Below, piece after piece: positions 14,672-24,986 of a DNA stretch of 40,541 bases. Every line of letters begins with the position of its first letter. Position 1 is the first letter of the stretch. The DNA is from Hyphomicrobiales bacterium (GTDB lineage: Bacteria; Pseudomonadota; Alphaproteobacteria; Rhizobiales; Beijerinckiaceae), in assembly GCA_026400535.1 (NCBI GenBank), contig JAPLOU010000059.1, positions 1 to 40,541 of the forward strand, in the 5' to 3' direction. The position numbers and the translations under genes are program-made. The notes under the pieces were generated by a model. The model saw only the letters and a list, made by a program, of their open reading frames with translations, was not told where the DNA came from and did not search any database.

Positions 14672-15631
14672 ATGCTGAAGCGCTTCACCGAACTGACTGA
14701 ACCAGAGGTCCTGGCCCTCGCCATCGCCAACGAGGAGGAGGATGCCCGAATCTATCTCAATTTCGCGGCGCGTCTGAAGCCGCAGTATCCCGGCTCGGCC
14801 AAGGTCTTCGAAGAGATGGCGGTCGAGGAGCAGGGCCATCGCCACGCGTTGCTCGACCTGTATGAGCGCAAGTTCGGCAAGGAGATGCCCTACATCACCC
14901 GCGCCGATGTGCGCGGCTTCCTGAAGCGCCGCCCGGTCTGGCTGCTGGAAGGGCTGCGACTGGATGTGGCCCGGCGTCAGGCCGAAGTGATGGAATTGGA
15001 AGCGTCGCAGTTCTATGCCAAGTCCGCGGAACGCGCCCGCGACACCGATGTCCGCAAGCTTCTGGGCGATCTGTCCGAGATCGAGAAGAAGCATGAGAGC
15101 CTGGCGGCCAAGCTTGGCGAGACCAATCTCACGGTGGACGTCAAGGCGGAGGAGGATGCCACCCGAAAGCGGCTGCTGGTCCTGCAGATCGTGCAGCCCG
15201 GGCTGGCTGGCCTGATCGATGGCTCGGTGTCCACGCTGGCGCCCATCTTCGCGGCGGCGTTTGCGACGCAGAACACCTGGGAAACCTTTCTGATCGGCAT
15301 GGCGGCCTCGGTAGGCGCCGGTATATCGATGGGCCTGACTGAGGCGATGAGCGATGACGGCGCGATCACCGGGCGCGGCTCGCCCTGGCTCCGGGGTGTC
15401 GTCTGCGGCGTGATGACCGCCCTTGGCGGGTTGGGTCATACCTTACCCTATCTGATCCCCGATTTCTGGACTGCGACCATCGTGGCCGGCGTGGTCGTGC
15501 TGTTCGAGTTGTGGGCCATAGCCTGGATCCGCTGGAAGTACATGGAGACGCCGTTCACGCGCGCGGTGGTTCAGATTGTCATTGGCGGCCTGCTGGTGCT
15601 CGGCGCCGGCATCCTGATTGGCGCAAGCTGA
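14672..15631 (+). CDS. mbfA: MbfA: membrane-bound ferritin-like iron exporter
   Basis: A 319-residue protein. The N-terminal half (about residues 1-150) is a ferritin-like/erythrin four-helix domain with iron-ligand-type residues in ANEEEDARIYLNFA, FEEMAVEEQGHRHAL, EVMELEASQFY and EIEKKHE. The C-terminal half (about 165-319) has five predicted membrane segments and resembles the VIT1/CCC1 iron transporter family, including GLIDGSVSTLAPIFAAAFAT and the GISMGLTEAMSDDG loop. This fusion is the hallmark of MbfA, which exports iron and protects against iron and peroxide stress in rhizobia and Agrobacterium. The start matches the usual N terminus but no Shine-Dalgarno sequence precedes it, and the candidate promoter implies a leaderless or very short leader mRNA. 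Confidence 0.93.
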   Translation: MLKRFTELTEPEVLALAIANEEEDARIYLNFAARLKPQYPGSAKVFEEMAVEEQGHRHALLDLYERKFGKEMPYITRADVRGFLKRRPVWLLEGLRLDVARRQAEVMELEASQFYAKSAERARDTDVRKLLGDLSEIEKKHESLAAKLGETNLTVDVKAEEDATRKRLLVLQIVQPGLAGLIDGSVSTLAPIFAAAFATQNTWETFLIGMAASVGAGISMGLTEAMSDDGAITGRGSPWLRGVVCGVMTALGGLGHTLPYLIPDFWTATIVAGVVVLFELWAIAWIRWKYMETPFTRAVVQIVIGGLLVLGAGILIGAS

Positions 15632-15783
15632 CACCTTCTGAACAGACATCCTGCCCCGTCGGCGGCGGAGCGGGTCCGGTCGGGCCAGCCGCGGGTTCTG
15701 GCGACGGCGGCAATTCGGAAGGCGCCCGCTTTTTGCAGCCCTCCTGTTGACAAGGCGGTGCACCAGCAGCGGGTGCCGAACGC

Positions 15784-16620
15784 TCAGATCACGATGACGC
15801 GCATGCCGACGCGGACACGGTTGTAGAGGTCCGTGACGTCCTCATTCGTCATCCGGATACAACCCGACGATACGGCCTGCCCGATCGTGTGCGGCTCGTT
15901 GGTGCCATGGATGCGGTACAGCGACGAGCCCAGATACATTGCCCGCGCGCCCATCGGATTTTCGGGGCCGCCCGGCATGAAACGCGGAAGGTCGGGGCGG
16001 CGCTTCAGCATGGCGGCCGGCGGCGTCCAGTCGGGCCACTCGGCCTTGCGTGTGATGCTCTTGACGCCGGCCCACTCGAAGCCCGGACGCCCGACGCCGA
16101 TCCCGTAGCGCAGCGCCCGGCCGTTCTCCAGCACGAGATAGAGGAATTTGGACGGGGTATCGATCACCACCGTGCCGGGCCGGTGCGGGCCGTCATAGGC
16201 CACTTCCTGACGCTCGAAGCGTGGATCAAGCACCCTTTCGATCGGGCGCTCGAAATCCCCGCGCGACTGCACGGCCGCCAACTGGCGGCCCGGCGGCATC
16301 ACCGGCAGACCGCTGAACGGATCGACCTCGGGCTGGGGCGCCGAGCGCGGTGTGGCCTGCCGCTGCCAGCGTTCTGGCTCGGCCTGGTGGCGTGTCCCGG
16401 GGCTCGGATCGCGCCCGGTGACGAGAAACTCGATGAAGCCACCACCGAGTGTGCCGGGGCGCGGGCTGCCGGCGGAGGCATTCTGGACGGTGCCGGTCGT
16501 CGTCACGGTGCGGCGGGTGGCGTCACCCGTAAAATAGGCCTGGGCCAGTACCGGCGCAGGCAGCATCATGACAAGGGAAAAGGCGGCGCCCGACAGGGCT
16601 GCTGGCAGTTCGCGACGCAT
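15784..16620 (-). CDS. L,D-transpeptidase (YkuD family), secreted
   Basis: Starting at ATG 16620 gives 278 residues with a signal peptide (MRRELPAALSGAAFSLVMMLPAPVLAQA); an upstream GTG at 16650 is possible. After a low-complexity linker (about 30-110) comes the YkuD domain, beginning HRPGTVVIDTPSKFLYLVLENGRALRYGIGVGR. The catalytic motif is HGTNEPHTIGQAVSSGCIRM, with His238 and nucleophile Cys254. These enzymes form 3-3 crosslinks in peptidoglycan or attach outer-membrane lipoproteins to it in Hyphomicrobiales. A 180-base gap separates it from the upstream minus-strand gene, and that gap probably contains its own promoter. A second L,D-transpeptidase is encoded at 25675. Confidence 0.93.
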   Translation of the reverse strand: MRRELPAALSGAAFSLVMMLPAPVLAQAYFTGDATRRTVTTTGTVQNASAGSPRPGTLGGGFIEFLVTGRDPSPGTRHQAEPERWQRQATPRSAPQPEVDPFSGLPVMPPGRQLAAVQSRGDFERPIERVLDPRFERQEVAYDGPHRPGTVVIDTPSKFLYLVLENGRALRYGIGVGRPGFEWAGVKSITRKAEWPDWTPPAAMLKRRPDLPRFMPGGPENPMGARAMYLGSSLYRIHGTNEPHTIGQAVSSGCIRMTNEDVTDLYNRVRVGMRVIVI

Positions 16621-16800
16621 ACGCACACACTCTGGTTCTGAACTCGACACAGAGGAGCCTGCGCCGCGGCCATCAATGGATGGTAAATGAAACGGCGCCG
16701 GGATGGGCCGGACTTTAGCCAGCCTTGTGTTCCGTTTGGTATGGTTACCGTGAGCCGCAGAAGCACGGTTAATGAAGCGAGAACGGGCGCGGCAAGGGGT

Positions 16801-17250
16801 TCAACGCCCGCCGCAGCGGACAAAGACCATCACGCCGTAGCGATTGCCGACGGCTGGTTCTCGCCAGCGCAGCACGAACTGGTTGGGCGTGAAACTGACG
16901 AATTCGCGGTCCTTCGCCCCGCTGGCGTCACTTGCGGGACCGATCGTGGTCCGGCCGCTGAAGCCCGACGAGATGACATGCTCGCTCTTTTGCGGTTGAT
17001 CGGGCTGGTTCAGCATCACGCCGCCATTGGGCCCGCGCGCGATCACGTAAGGGTGGTTGCAGAACCCGCGCGCTGCCGCAGTCACCTTGGCGGCATCGGC
17101 CTCGCGGAAGTAGGCGGCAAGACCCCAGCGCCCGACAAGTTGGTCGGCGCTCTGGGCCTGCGCAGTTGCTCCCGACACAATCGCAACGATCGGCGCGTGC
17201 AGCAGTGCAGCCAAGGCTGAAGGCCGTATCGTGACGACTCGTTGCATCAT
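16801..17250 (-). CDS. Small secreted protein of unknown function
   Basis: A 149-residue protein with an N-terminal signal peptide (about residues 1-33, ending SGATAQA) and a compact mature domain. The domain begins QSADQLVGRWGLAAYFREADAAKVTAAARGFCNHPYVIARGPNGGVML and ends NRYGVMVFVRCGGR; the two Cys residues could form a disulfide. The conserved-looking start of the mature part recalls small periplasmic proteins seen in Hyphomicrobiales, but I cannot name a family. The ATG overlaps the stop of the flippase gene by four bases (ATGA), so it is translationally coupled to the polysaccharide genes upstream. Confidence 0.72.
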   Translation of the reverse strand: MMQRVVTIRPSALAALLHAPIVAIVSGATAQAQSADQLVGRWGLAAYFREADAAKVTAAARGFCNHPYVIARGPNGGVMLNQPDQPQKSEHVISSGFSGRTTIGPASDASGAKDREFVSFTPNQFVLRWREPAVGNRYGVMVFVRCGGR

Positions 17251-18692
17251 GACGCTGTTCTCGCCCTGCGCTGTCTCAGGCAGTTCACGACGCTGCGGCG
17301 GCAGCCGGCGACATCGCCTGCGATCATGACGATACCGTAGATGACGCCGCCGGCAATGACTTGCAGACCGAGCGTCAAGCTCGCCGGCGTCATCTCACGC
17401 CACGGCCAGAGCGTCGCCGTCATCGCAATCAGTCCGGCGGCAATCCAGCACAGGTCGCGGAGGCCAGGTCGCATCGCGCTGTGCCGGAGCGCGCCCCAGC
17501 CGACAATCAGCATCGACACGACAAAGCCAGCCGACATCGCCAAGGCCACCCCGGCCGGGCCGGGCTGCGGAATTGGAGCGAACAGCATGATCGCGAGGAT
17601 GGATGCGTTGACCGCCACGGCCGCGGCCGCTGACGCGGTGGAGACCATCGTGCGCTTGCTGACCAGATAGACCGGGTTGAGGCCGACCTGCATCAGCGGC
17701 AGGGCCACGAAGGCGGGCATCAGCAGCCAGATATAGCTGCTGAAATGGCCCTGGAAGGCCGGAGGCACCAGCAAGGCCTCGAACGCCGGCAGCACGGCCA
17801 GGGTGCCTGCCGCGAGCGGCAGCAGGCAGGCCAGCACCACAATGAGGTTGCGCCCGATCTGTTCGTGCGCCGCCGCCATCCCGGCGCGCTCCATGGCGCG
17901 CACGGCCAGCGGCAAAAGCATGATCTCGATCGTGGCCCCGACGGTCGCCATTGCCTTGAATCCGATGTCGGCGGCAAGCGAGAAGTAGCCGGCCTCCGCG
18001 AGGCCAAAACCGGACGCCATGTAGGCGCGGTTCAGCAGCGGAATGGTTGCGAGCAGGATGTTCGTCGCCACCAGCGGAAGGGCATAGATGGCAAAGGCGC
18101 GGACATGCCGCCTGTCAATCGCCTTCAGGTCCAGGGGAGCGTCTGACAGCGCGCGGCGCGCCACCATCAGGGCGGCAAGGCAGCTCAGGGCCGAACCGAC
18201 CAGCACCAGCACGGGATCGCGCGTCAGCCAGGCCCCGCCAACCATGAGCACCAGCGCGACGCCGTTCTTGATGATCACCATCCTCGCGTAGACGGCGTCG
18301 TCTTCACGCGCGCGCGCCACAGCCTGCTGATAGTCGAACAGCCCGCCTGTCGCGCCGGCAGCCACGGCTGCTGCGGCGATGGCGGTGGGAATCCTGAGAT
18401 CGACGCCGGCCACCACGGCCGTGAGGAGAATGGCCATCAGCGCGAGCGTGCACAGCGCCGCCAGCCCGTCCAACGAGGCGCGGATCGCAGGTTCGGCCCG
18501 GCGCTTGTCCTGCGAATAGAAGCGGATCGTCGAGAGCTTCAGCCAGTCGATTGCGAAGGCGCTGATCAGGATCAGCAGCGCCGCGCCAAGCGCATAAAGG
18601 CCGAACTGCTCGGGCCCAAGGAACCGCGCGATCAGAAGCCCCAGCACGAAGTTGAGGGCTGAATTCGCGGCGAAGGTAAGGGCAAGAAGCAC
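17247..18692 (-). CDS. Polysaccharide flippase (MATE-like, Wzx-type)
   Basis: A 481-residue integral membrane protein starting at GTG 18692, with about 12-14 hydrophobic segments. The N terminus (ALTFAANSALNFVLGLLIARFLGPEQFGLYALG) is the typical opening of the polysaccharide biosynthesis/MOP flippase family, where the FLGPEQFGLYAL motif is widespread. Members move undecaprenyl-linked oligosaccharide units across the inner membrane for capsule, exopolysaccharide or O-antigen assembly. The gene begins eight bases after the glycosyltransferase stop and is coupled to the small secreted protein gene downstream. No polymerase (Wzy) or export genes are in the window, so the exported glycan cannot be named. 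Confidence 0.9.
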   Translation of the reverse strand: MLLALTFAANSALNFVLGLLIARFLGPEQFGLYALGAALLILISAFAIDWLKLSTIRFYSQDKRRAEPAIRASLDGLAALCTLALMAILLTAVVAGVDLRIPTAIAAAAVAAGATGGLFDYQQAVARAREDDAVYARMVIIKNGVALVLMVGGAWLTRDPVLVLVGSALSCLAALMVARRALSDAPLDLKAIDRRHVRAFAIYALPLVATNILLATIPLLNRAYMASGFGLAEAGYFSLAADIGFKAMATVGATIEIMLLPLAVRAMERAGMAAAHEQIGRNLIVVLACLLPLAAGTLAVLPAFEALLVPPAFQGHFSSYIWLLMPAFVALPLMQVGLNPVYLVSKRTMVSTASAAAAVAVNASILAIMLFAPIPQPGPAGVALAMSAGFVVSMLIVGWGALRHSAMRPGLRDLCWIAAGLIAMTATLWPWREMTPASLTLGLQVIAGGVIYGIVMIAGDVAGCRRSVVNCLRQRRARTAS

Positions 18693-18700
18693 GATTTGTC

Positions 18701-19537
18701 TCAGATCTCGCCGACGCGAGCGGGCCTGTCGCGCCGCATGATGACGTCACCCAGCGCGATCAGATTGCCCCTGGAGTGGCCGAGGCGACCTACCTCCGGC
18801 TCCGGCCATGCAGCCTTGAGGGCATCGGCCTTGACGGTCCTCCCCATCAGATTGAAGGCCTTTGCCGACGCGATCGTGCCTCTGCGCGGAAGGTGGATGC
18901 GATTGGCGATCTTTGCATGGTCGAGCTGGCGCCCGGTCATGCGCCCGTGTCCCTGCGCCCTGCAGCGGAAATTGGTATCGTGCTGGGAGCGGTACAGCGT
19001 CAGCCTTTCGTCGAACCGAAGTCCGGCCATGGCGCTCACGCGGAAGGCGATGTTGCGGCCATCGGCGGAGACCCCCTCGATCTTGTCGAAGCCAGGATCC
19101 TGTCCAGACCCGCGACTGCCCTCGACAGCGCTGTCTTCAGCGTCGACCAACCGCGCGGCGTCTGCCCAGCCAAGCCCTGGCCCGTGAACGCCATCGGCCA
19201 GGACCTGGCCGGTGACCACCTTGAGGTCGGGATGGGCGTTCGTCACCTGCCGCAGATTGGCGAGCCAGTGCCGCGACGCAGTAAAATCGCCATCAAGGAA
19301 CACCACGATGTCCCAGCCGGGCCCAAGCAGGTCGAGGCCACGATTGCGCGGCAATGCGCCGCCGCGCGGACCAAACGCGCATGCCGCGTCTTCGCTGGCA
19401 CGATCGCCAGGATCGTCGCGTGTTGGCGCGACCACGCTGATCTTCTCTGCCGGCTTGCTCTGCGCCACAAGGTTGCGGATGCAGATGGCGACCATGTCAG
19501 GCCGGCCTGCGGTAGCGATGATGACCCCAACGCGCAT
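18701..19537 (-). CDS. Family 2 glycosyltransferase
   Basis: I start this at ATG 19537 (MRVGVIIATAGRPDMVAICIRNLVAQ), supported by GGAG nine bases upstream, giving 278 residues. The N terminus is the classical GT-A opening VGVIIATAGRP, followed by the DxD-like metal/nucleotide-sugar motif in VVFLDGDFTASRHWL at about residues 95-108. A second acidic motif, NIAFRVSAMAGLRFDERLTLYRSQHDTNF, matches the acceptor/catalytic region of family 2 enzymes. It would transfer a sugar from a nucleotide donor during surface polysaccharide synthesis. The flippase gene follows directly, so the pair is functionally linked. Confidence 0.88.
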   Translation of the reverse strand: MRVGVIIATAGRPDMVAICIRNLVAQSKPAEKISVVAPTRDDPGDRASEDAACAFGPRGGALPRNRGLDLLGPGWDIVVFLDGDFTASRHWLANLRQVTNAHPDLKVVTGQVLADGVHGPGLGWADAARLVDAEDSAVEGSRGSGQDPGFDKIEGVSADGRNIAFRVSAMAGLRFDERLTLYRSQHDTNFRCRAQGHGRMTGRQLDHAKIANRIHLPRRGTIASAKAFNLMGRTVKADALKAAWPEPEVGRLGHSRGNLIALGDVIMRRDRPARVGEI

Positions 19538-19738
19538 TGGATGGACTCCGTGCGAGACGCCACGCCAACCCGGGACGCCGAGCTCTTCAGTGTTCTGCCT
19601 AGCATTCCGCGTTGAACACTTCGTTACCCCCCTGATCGCGGGTCTGAGCGGTGGCTGATGCGTTGCACGCATTGCTGGTCCTGGCGGCGATGCGTCACCT
19701 GCGCTTCCGTCCGATCCGCCAAGGCGCTAACAGGGCGC

Positions 19739-20257
19739 ATGCTTGACAGCGGCCCTGCCAACACCCTGCCCAATCGTGCGCTGCGCCCTGTCGCGGATGC
19801 TGATGGCGAAGCAGTCGCAGCCCTGATCGAGGCCTGCTTTGCGGAGTATCCGGGTTGCCTGTTCTCGTGGGACGAGTTCCCCGAATTGCGCGCGCCCGCG
19901 ACTTGGGCTGCAGGCAGGGGCACGCGGATGTGGGTGCTTGACGGCCAGGATGCGGCAATCGACGGGTGCATCTGCGCCACTGCGGACGGTCAGGGGTCGA
20001 TTGAATTGCACAAGTTCTATCTCGCGCGCGCCCTTCGCGGATCCGGCCTTGCGCGGCAGCTCGCGGCCCGGGTGTTCGAGCGCGCCCACGAGAGCAACGC
20101 GCGCTCGATCGTCCTGTGGACCGACACCCGCTTCACGCGGGCGCATCGCTTTTATGAAAAGCTCGGCTTCGTGCGCCAGCCGCAGACGCGGCTGCTCGGC
20201 GACATCTCGGACACGGCGGAGTTTTTTTACACGCTGCAGCTGGCGGATCCGCCATGA
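19739..20257 (+). CDS. GNAT-family N-acetyltransferase
   Basis: Read from ATG 19739 the product has 172 residues and opens into the GNAT fold (ALRPVADADGEAVAALIEACFAEYP). The acetyl-CoA-binding motif A is present as ELHKFYLARALRGSGLARQLAARVFERAHE, with R-G-S-G-L-A matching the (R/Q)xxGxG/A loop. Motif B is present as IVLWTDTRFTRAHRFYEKLGFVR. The acceptor substrate is not predictable. Its stop overlaps the start of the DMT transporter gene (ATGA), and an MFS transporter follows. An acetyltransferase with two exporters could be a detoxification set, but this is inference from context only. Confidence 0.88.
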   Translation: MLDSGPANTLPNRALRPVADADGEAVAALIEACFAEYPGCLFSWDEFPELRAPATWAAGRGTRMWVLDGQDAAIDGCICATADGQGSIELHKFYLARALRGSGLARQLAARVFERAHESNARSIVLWTDTRFTRAHRFYEKLGFVRQPQTRLLGDISDTAEFFYTLQLADPP

Positions 20258-21123
20258 GCCCGAAACAGCGCGTGCTGGCCCTGCCACCGCTGCTGCTGGC
20301 CAGCATCGGGATCTTCCTGCTCACCGCCATGGACGCGGTGATCAAGGCGCAGATGCAGGTCCACCCGGTGGCGGTGTCGGTGTTCTTTCGCTTTGTGATG
20401 GGCGGCGTCGTGGCGCTGCTGGTCCTTGCCGTGCTGAGGCCACAAAAGCCGACCAAGGCCGAGGTCCGCGCCAATGTCCTCCGGGTTCCGCTGGTGGTGC
20501 TCACGGCGGGCTCCTTCTTTCTGGCGATCAGCCTCCTGCCATTGGCCGAAGCGATCAGCCTGTCCTTTCTGGCGCCATGCTTCATTGCCGTGCTTGGCGT
20601 GCTCTGGCTCAAGGAGACGGTTGACCGCTCGATCATCATCGCGCTGGCCTTCGGTTTCGGCGGCATGGCGGTGATGCTGTGGCCCAATCTGCAGGCCGGT
20701 CAGGTCTCGTCCACGCTCGGGATTGCCGCGGCGCTGTTCTCGGCCTTCGCCTATGCGGTCAACATCATCCTGTTGCGCAAGCTCGCCGTGGCCCAGCATC
20801 CCGCCACGATTGTTGCCTTCCAGAATGTAGGCCCTGCGGTCGTGCTGCTGCCGCTGGCGCTCTGGTTTTGGTCGTGGCCGAGCGCGCAGGATCTCTTGAT
20901 GTTCCTTTTGGCCGGGGTGCTTGGCGTCATCGGGCACCTGTCGCTGACCTTCGCCTTCTCGAAAGCCAACGCCTCGCGTCTGGCACCGACCGAGTACACG
21001 TCCCTCGTCTGGGCCGCACTGATCGGCTTTGTCGCCTTCGCCGAGGTGCCGACCGTCTACACCTGGGCGGGGTCGGCGCTGATCATCGCCGGGTCGATGG
21101 CGCTGACCCGGAAGAAGATCTGA
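20254..21123 (+). CDS. EamA-domain drug/metabolite transporter (DMT superfamily)
   Basis: A 289-residue protein with ten predicted membrane helices arranged as two EamA repeats. The first repeat ends around LSFLAPCFIAVLGVLWLKETVDRS and the second around RLAPTEYTSLVWAALIGFVAFAEVPTVYTWAGSALIIAGSMAL; the glutamate after each is typical of the family. These are inner-membrane transporters, often exporting amino acids, nucleotides or metabolites. The start codon overlaps the acetyltransferase stop, and the MFS gene begins 27 bases after its end, so all three probably form one operon. The substrate is unknown. Confidence 0.92.
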   Translation: MSPKQRVLALPPLLLASIGIFLLTAMDAVIKAQMQVHPVAVSVFFRFVMGGVVALLVLAVLRPQKPTKAEVRANVLRVPLVVLTAGSFFLAISLLPLAEAISLSFLAPCFIAVLGVLWLKETVDRSIIIALAFGFGGMAVMLWPNLQAGQVSSTLGIAAALFSAFAYAVNIILLRKLAVAQHPATIVAFQNVGPAVVLLPLALWFWSWPSAQDLLMFLLAGVLGVIGHLSLTFAFSKANASRLAPTEYTSLVWAALIGFVAFAEVPTVYTWAGSALIIAGSMALTRKKI

Positions 21124-21150
21124 CGTCTGACGCATGGACCGGAGTTGAGC

Positions 21151-22290
21151 ATGGATCGCCGCCTGCTGCTGGTGCTGTCCTTCGGCAATGTCGTCATGGG
21201 TGTCGGCGCCTTCGTGATCATCGGCATTCTCAGCCCGATCGCCTCGGCGTTCGCGATCAGCAAAGCTGAGGCCGGACTGTTCCTGACAGCCTATGCCGTC
21301 ACCTATGCGGTGGCGTCACCCGTGCTGACGGCGGTCGCGGGCAAGGTCGACAGGCGCATGCTGCTGATCGGCAGCATGGCGGTGTTTGTTCTGGCCGCGG
21401 CCCTGTCAGCCATCGCCTGGAATGTCCCGTCGCTTGGGTTTGCGAGGGTGCTGGCCGCCGTCGGTGGCGGACTTTTCACACCCACCAGCGCGGCCGTCGC
21501 TGTGGCGACAGCCAATCCTGAAAGCCGGCCCGCCGCACTGGCGCGTGTCTTCTTCGGCCTGACCCTGGCCCAGATCCTGGGCGTCCCTATCGGCAGTTAT
21601 CTCGGCTATGCGCTCGACTGGCACGTCGCCTTCTGGGTCGTGGTGGGCATCGGCATGATCGCGCTGGGCCTGCTGGCGCGCCTCGTGCCGGAAGGCCTGC
21701 CGTTTCAACCAACCTCACTGGCCATGCTCGGCAAGGTCCTGACCACACCGCACCAGATCGTGGCGGTGATGTTCACCGTGGCCTTTCTCGGTGCCGTCTA
21801 CTGCGTCTACACGTATATCGGACCCCTTGGCGAAGAACGCCTCGGGCTTGGCGGGACGGGCGTGACGATGTTGCTGCTTGCTTTCGGCCTCGGCGCCGTC
21901 ACCGGCAACGCCTTCGGCGCGGCGCTGACACGAAAATTCGGAGCCGAGAAGGTGCTGCTTGGCCTGTGTCTGGCGCAGGTGCTGTATCTTCCCGCCATGT
22001 CCATGCTTGATGCGGGCCTCGCACCCATGCTGCTGCTGGCCTTCCTGTGGAGCGCCTTCGGCTGGGCGTTCATGGTTCCGCAGCAACTCAGGCTGATCGC
22101 CCTGGCCCCCGAGGCACAGAGCGTGATCCTTGCGCTCAATGCCGCCGCCATCTATGTCGCGGCCTCCTTTGGCTCCGCGCTCGGGGGTGTGGCGTTCAGC
22201 ACGCTCGGCCTGTCCTCGACTGGTTTCGTGGGCGCCCTGGTCGCGCTGGCGGGGGCGGCGCTGTTAACGCTGCCGCGCAGGCTGCGATAA
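21151..22290 (+). CDS. Major facilitator superfamily transporter
   Basis: From ATG 21151, six bases after GGAG, the product has 379 residues; a TTG two codons earlier is less likely. About twelve membrane helices are visible. The region [39 protein letters not shown] contains the MFS loop 2-3 signature (G-K-V-D-R-R). [54 protein letters not shown] includes the helix 5 motif of drug:H+ antiporters of the DHA1 type. It likely exports small molecules or sugars using the proton gradient. It is the last gene of the acetyltransferase-transporter operon and is followed by the groESL promoter. Confidence 0.92.
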   Translation: MDRRLLLVLSFGNVVMGVGAFVIIGILSPIASAFAISKAEAGLFLTAYAVTYAVASPVLTAVAGKVDRRMLLIGSMAVFVLAAALSAIAWNVPSLGFARVLAAVGGGLFTPTSAAVAVATANPESRPAALARVFFGLTLAQILGVPIGSYLGYALDWHVAFWVVVGIGMIALGLLARLVPEGLPFQPTSLAMLGKVLTTPHQIVAVMFTVAFLGAVYCVYTYIGPLGEERLGLGGTGVTMLLLAFGLGAVTGNAFGAALTRKFGAEKVLLGLCLAQVLYLPAMSMLDAGLAPMLLLAFLWSAFGWAFMVPQQLRLIALAPEAQSVILALNAAAIYVAASFGSALGGVAFSTLGLSSTGFVGALVALAGAALLTLPRRLR

Positions 22291-22307
22291 AGCCGGCCAG
22301 CCAAGCC

Positions 22308-22336
22308 TTGACTCAAGCCGGCACCGTCCCTATCTC
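22308..22336 (+). promoter_or_regulatory. Candidate heat-shock (RpoH-type) promoter of groESL
   Basis: TTGACT at 22308-22313 and TATCTC at 22331-22336 are separated by 17 bases. The wider context, CCTTGAC and CCTATCT, resembles the alphaproteobacterial RpoH consensus (CTTG and CCTATNT) but is also acceptable for the housekeeping factor. Initiation around 22343 would place the CIRCE element at the very start of the mRNA. Confidence 0.62.
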
Positions 22337-22347
22337 CCGGTCAGTCA

Positions 22348-22374
22348 TTGGCACTCACTTGGTGAGACTGCTAA
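22348..22374 (+). promoter_or_regulatory. CIRCE element (HrcA operator)
   Basis: TTGGCACTC (22348-22356), nine bases, then GACTGCTAA (22366-22374). The arms each differ by one base from the CIRCE consensus TTAGCACTC-N9-GAGTGCTAA and the spacing is exact. It lies 58 bases upstream of the groES start and just downstream of the predicted promoter, where HrcA represses chaperonin transcription until heat stress. Confidence 0.9.
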
Positions 22375-22432
22375 CGACATGGGCCGCATCGGCCCGCTCA
22401 CATTTGTTCAATTGAGCAGAGGAAACACATCC

Positions 22433-22720
22433 ATGAAGTTCCGTCCGCTGCATGACCGCGTGGTCGTTCGTCGCATCGACGCCGAAGAAAAGACCAAGGG
22501 TGGCATCATCATCCCTGAAACCGCGAAGGAAAAGCCGCAGGAAGGCGAAATCATCGCCGTCGGCTCCGGCGCGCGCGATGAAGCCGGCAAGCTCGTTCCG
22601 CTTGATGTCAAGAAGGGCGATCGCGTCCTCTTCGGCAAGTGGAGCGGCACCGAAGTCAAGATCGACGGTCAGGATCTCCTGATCATGAAGGAATCCGACA
22701 TCATGGGCATCGTCGGCTGA
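22433..22720 (+). CDS. groES: Co-chaperonin GroES
   Basis: A 95-residue protein starting at ATG 22433, preceded by GAGGAAA. The sequence [40 protein letters not shown] contains the mobile loop (KTKGGIIIP) that docks onto Gro[39 protein letters not shown] completes the beta-barrel. GroES forms a heptameric lid on GroEL and, with ATP, encloses folding substrates in the cytoplasm. It is the first gene of the groESL operon under CIRCE control, with groEL starting 87 bases after its stop. Confidence 0.98.
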   Translation: MKFRPLHDRVVVRRIDAEEKTKGGIIIPETAKEKPQEGEIIAVGSGARDEAGKLVPLDVKKGDRVLFGKWSGTEVKIDGQDLLIMKESDIMGIVG

Positions 22721-22804
22721 TCGGCTGACCGTCCCGCCGCGTTGGCCTGAGCCGGCGCGAAACCACTATCATCGTAGTCAAGATTTCAAGTCCAAGAGGA
22801 GTAG

Positions 22805-24454
<1,650 letters not shown>

Positions 24455-24490
24455 TCCACCAGCCGCTGCCGACACCCCGCAGCAAGGTGT

Positions 24491-24516
24491 ACAAAGCCGC
24501 CTTTGGGCGGCTTTGT
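24491..24516 (+). terminator. Hairpin downstream of groEL
   Basis: ACAAAGCCGCC (24491-24501) pairs perfectly with GGCGGCTTTGT (24506-24516) around a TTTG loop, 36 bases after the groEL stop. The stem's own 3' side ends in TTTGT and no long T tract follows, but the 11-bp perfect stem is strong. It probably terminates the operon or stabilises the mRNA. Confidence 0.8.
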
Positions 24517-24720
24517 CGTCTTCAGGCTGTTCTCGGCCGCGCTTCGACAGCCCTGAAAGGCAGGCGCCGCGTGATCGACCAGGGCAGCCAGCATGTGAGA
24601 AACCGGCCAGATCCGTGTTTTCGGTCGTAGTGTTGCAAATCAGCACTAGGCGGGAAACCCACTTCTGGTGTTTATGACCAAGCCCGTTGTTTCGGAATCA
24701 ACATGTCAAGGAAGATCGTC

Positions 24721-24864
24721 ATGAAGAAGTTCACCCTCGTTCTCGCCGCTGTTCTGACCGCAGCCGCCCTCGGCGCGTGCGCCGGCAAGGCCCCGGTTGG
24801 CAAGGGCAAGTCCCCTGCTCCTGTGGTCGTCCCGCAGGCTGCTCCGATCGCTGTTCGCGGCTGA
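24721..24864 (+). CDS. Very small lipoprotein
   Basis: A 47-residue product starting at ATG 24721, with AAGGA eight bases upstream; an in-frame ATG at 24703 would extend it by six residues. MKKFTLVLAAVLTAAALGAC is a lipoprotein signal peptide with lipobox LGAC. The mature peptide has only about 28 residues, rich in Lys, Pro, Val and Ala. A strong terminator lies 22 bases after the stop, indicating an independent short transcript. Tiny lipoproteins of this sort, sometimes very abundant, are common in Hyphomicrobiales; the role is unknown. The 266 bases upstream, after groEL, contain the groEL hairpin and presumably this gene's promoter. Confidence 0.8.
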   Translation: MKKFTLVLAAVLTAAALGACAGKAPVGKGKSPAPVVVPQAAPIAVRG

Positions 24865-24886
24865 GCCAGAGCGCCTGATTGAGATC

Positions 24887-24930
24887 AACCCGGCAGCGTG
24901 CTTCGGCCCGGTGCCGGGTTTATCTTTTTT
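24887..24930 (+). terminator. Intrinsic terminator after the small lipoprotein gene
   Basis: AACCCGGCA (24887-24895) pairs with TGCCGGGTT (24912-24920) across a 16-base loop, followed by TATC and six T residues ending at 24930. Confidence 0.88.
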
Positions 24931-24986
24931 GGGCTGTTGGCAGCACGGCCACGACATGCCGCTGCCCGGAAATGTTGGTTCATGCC

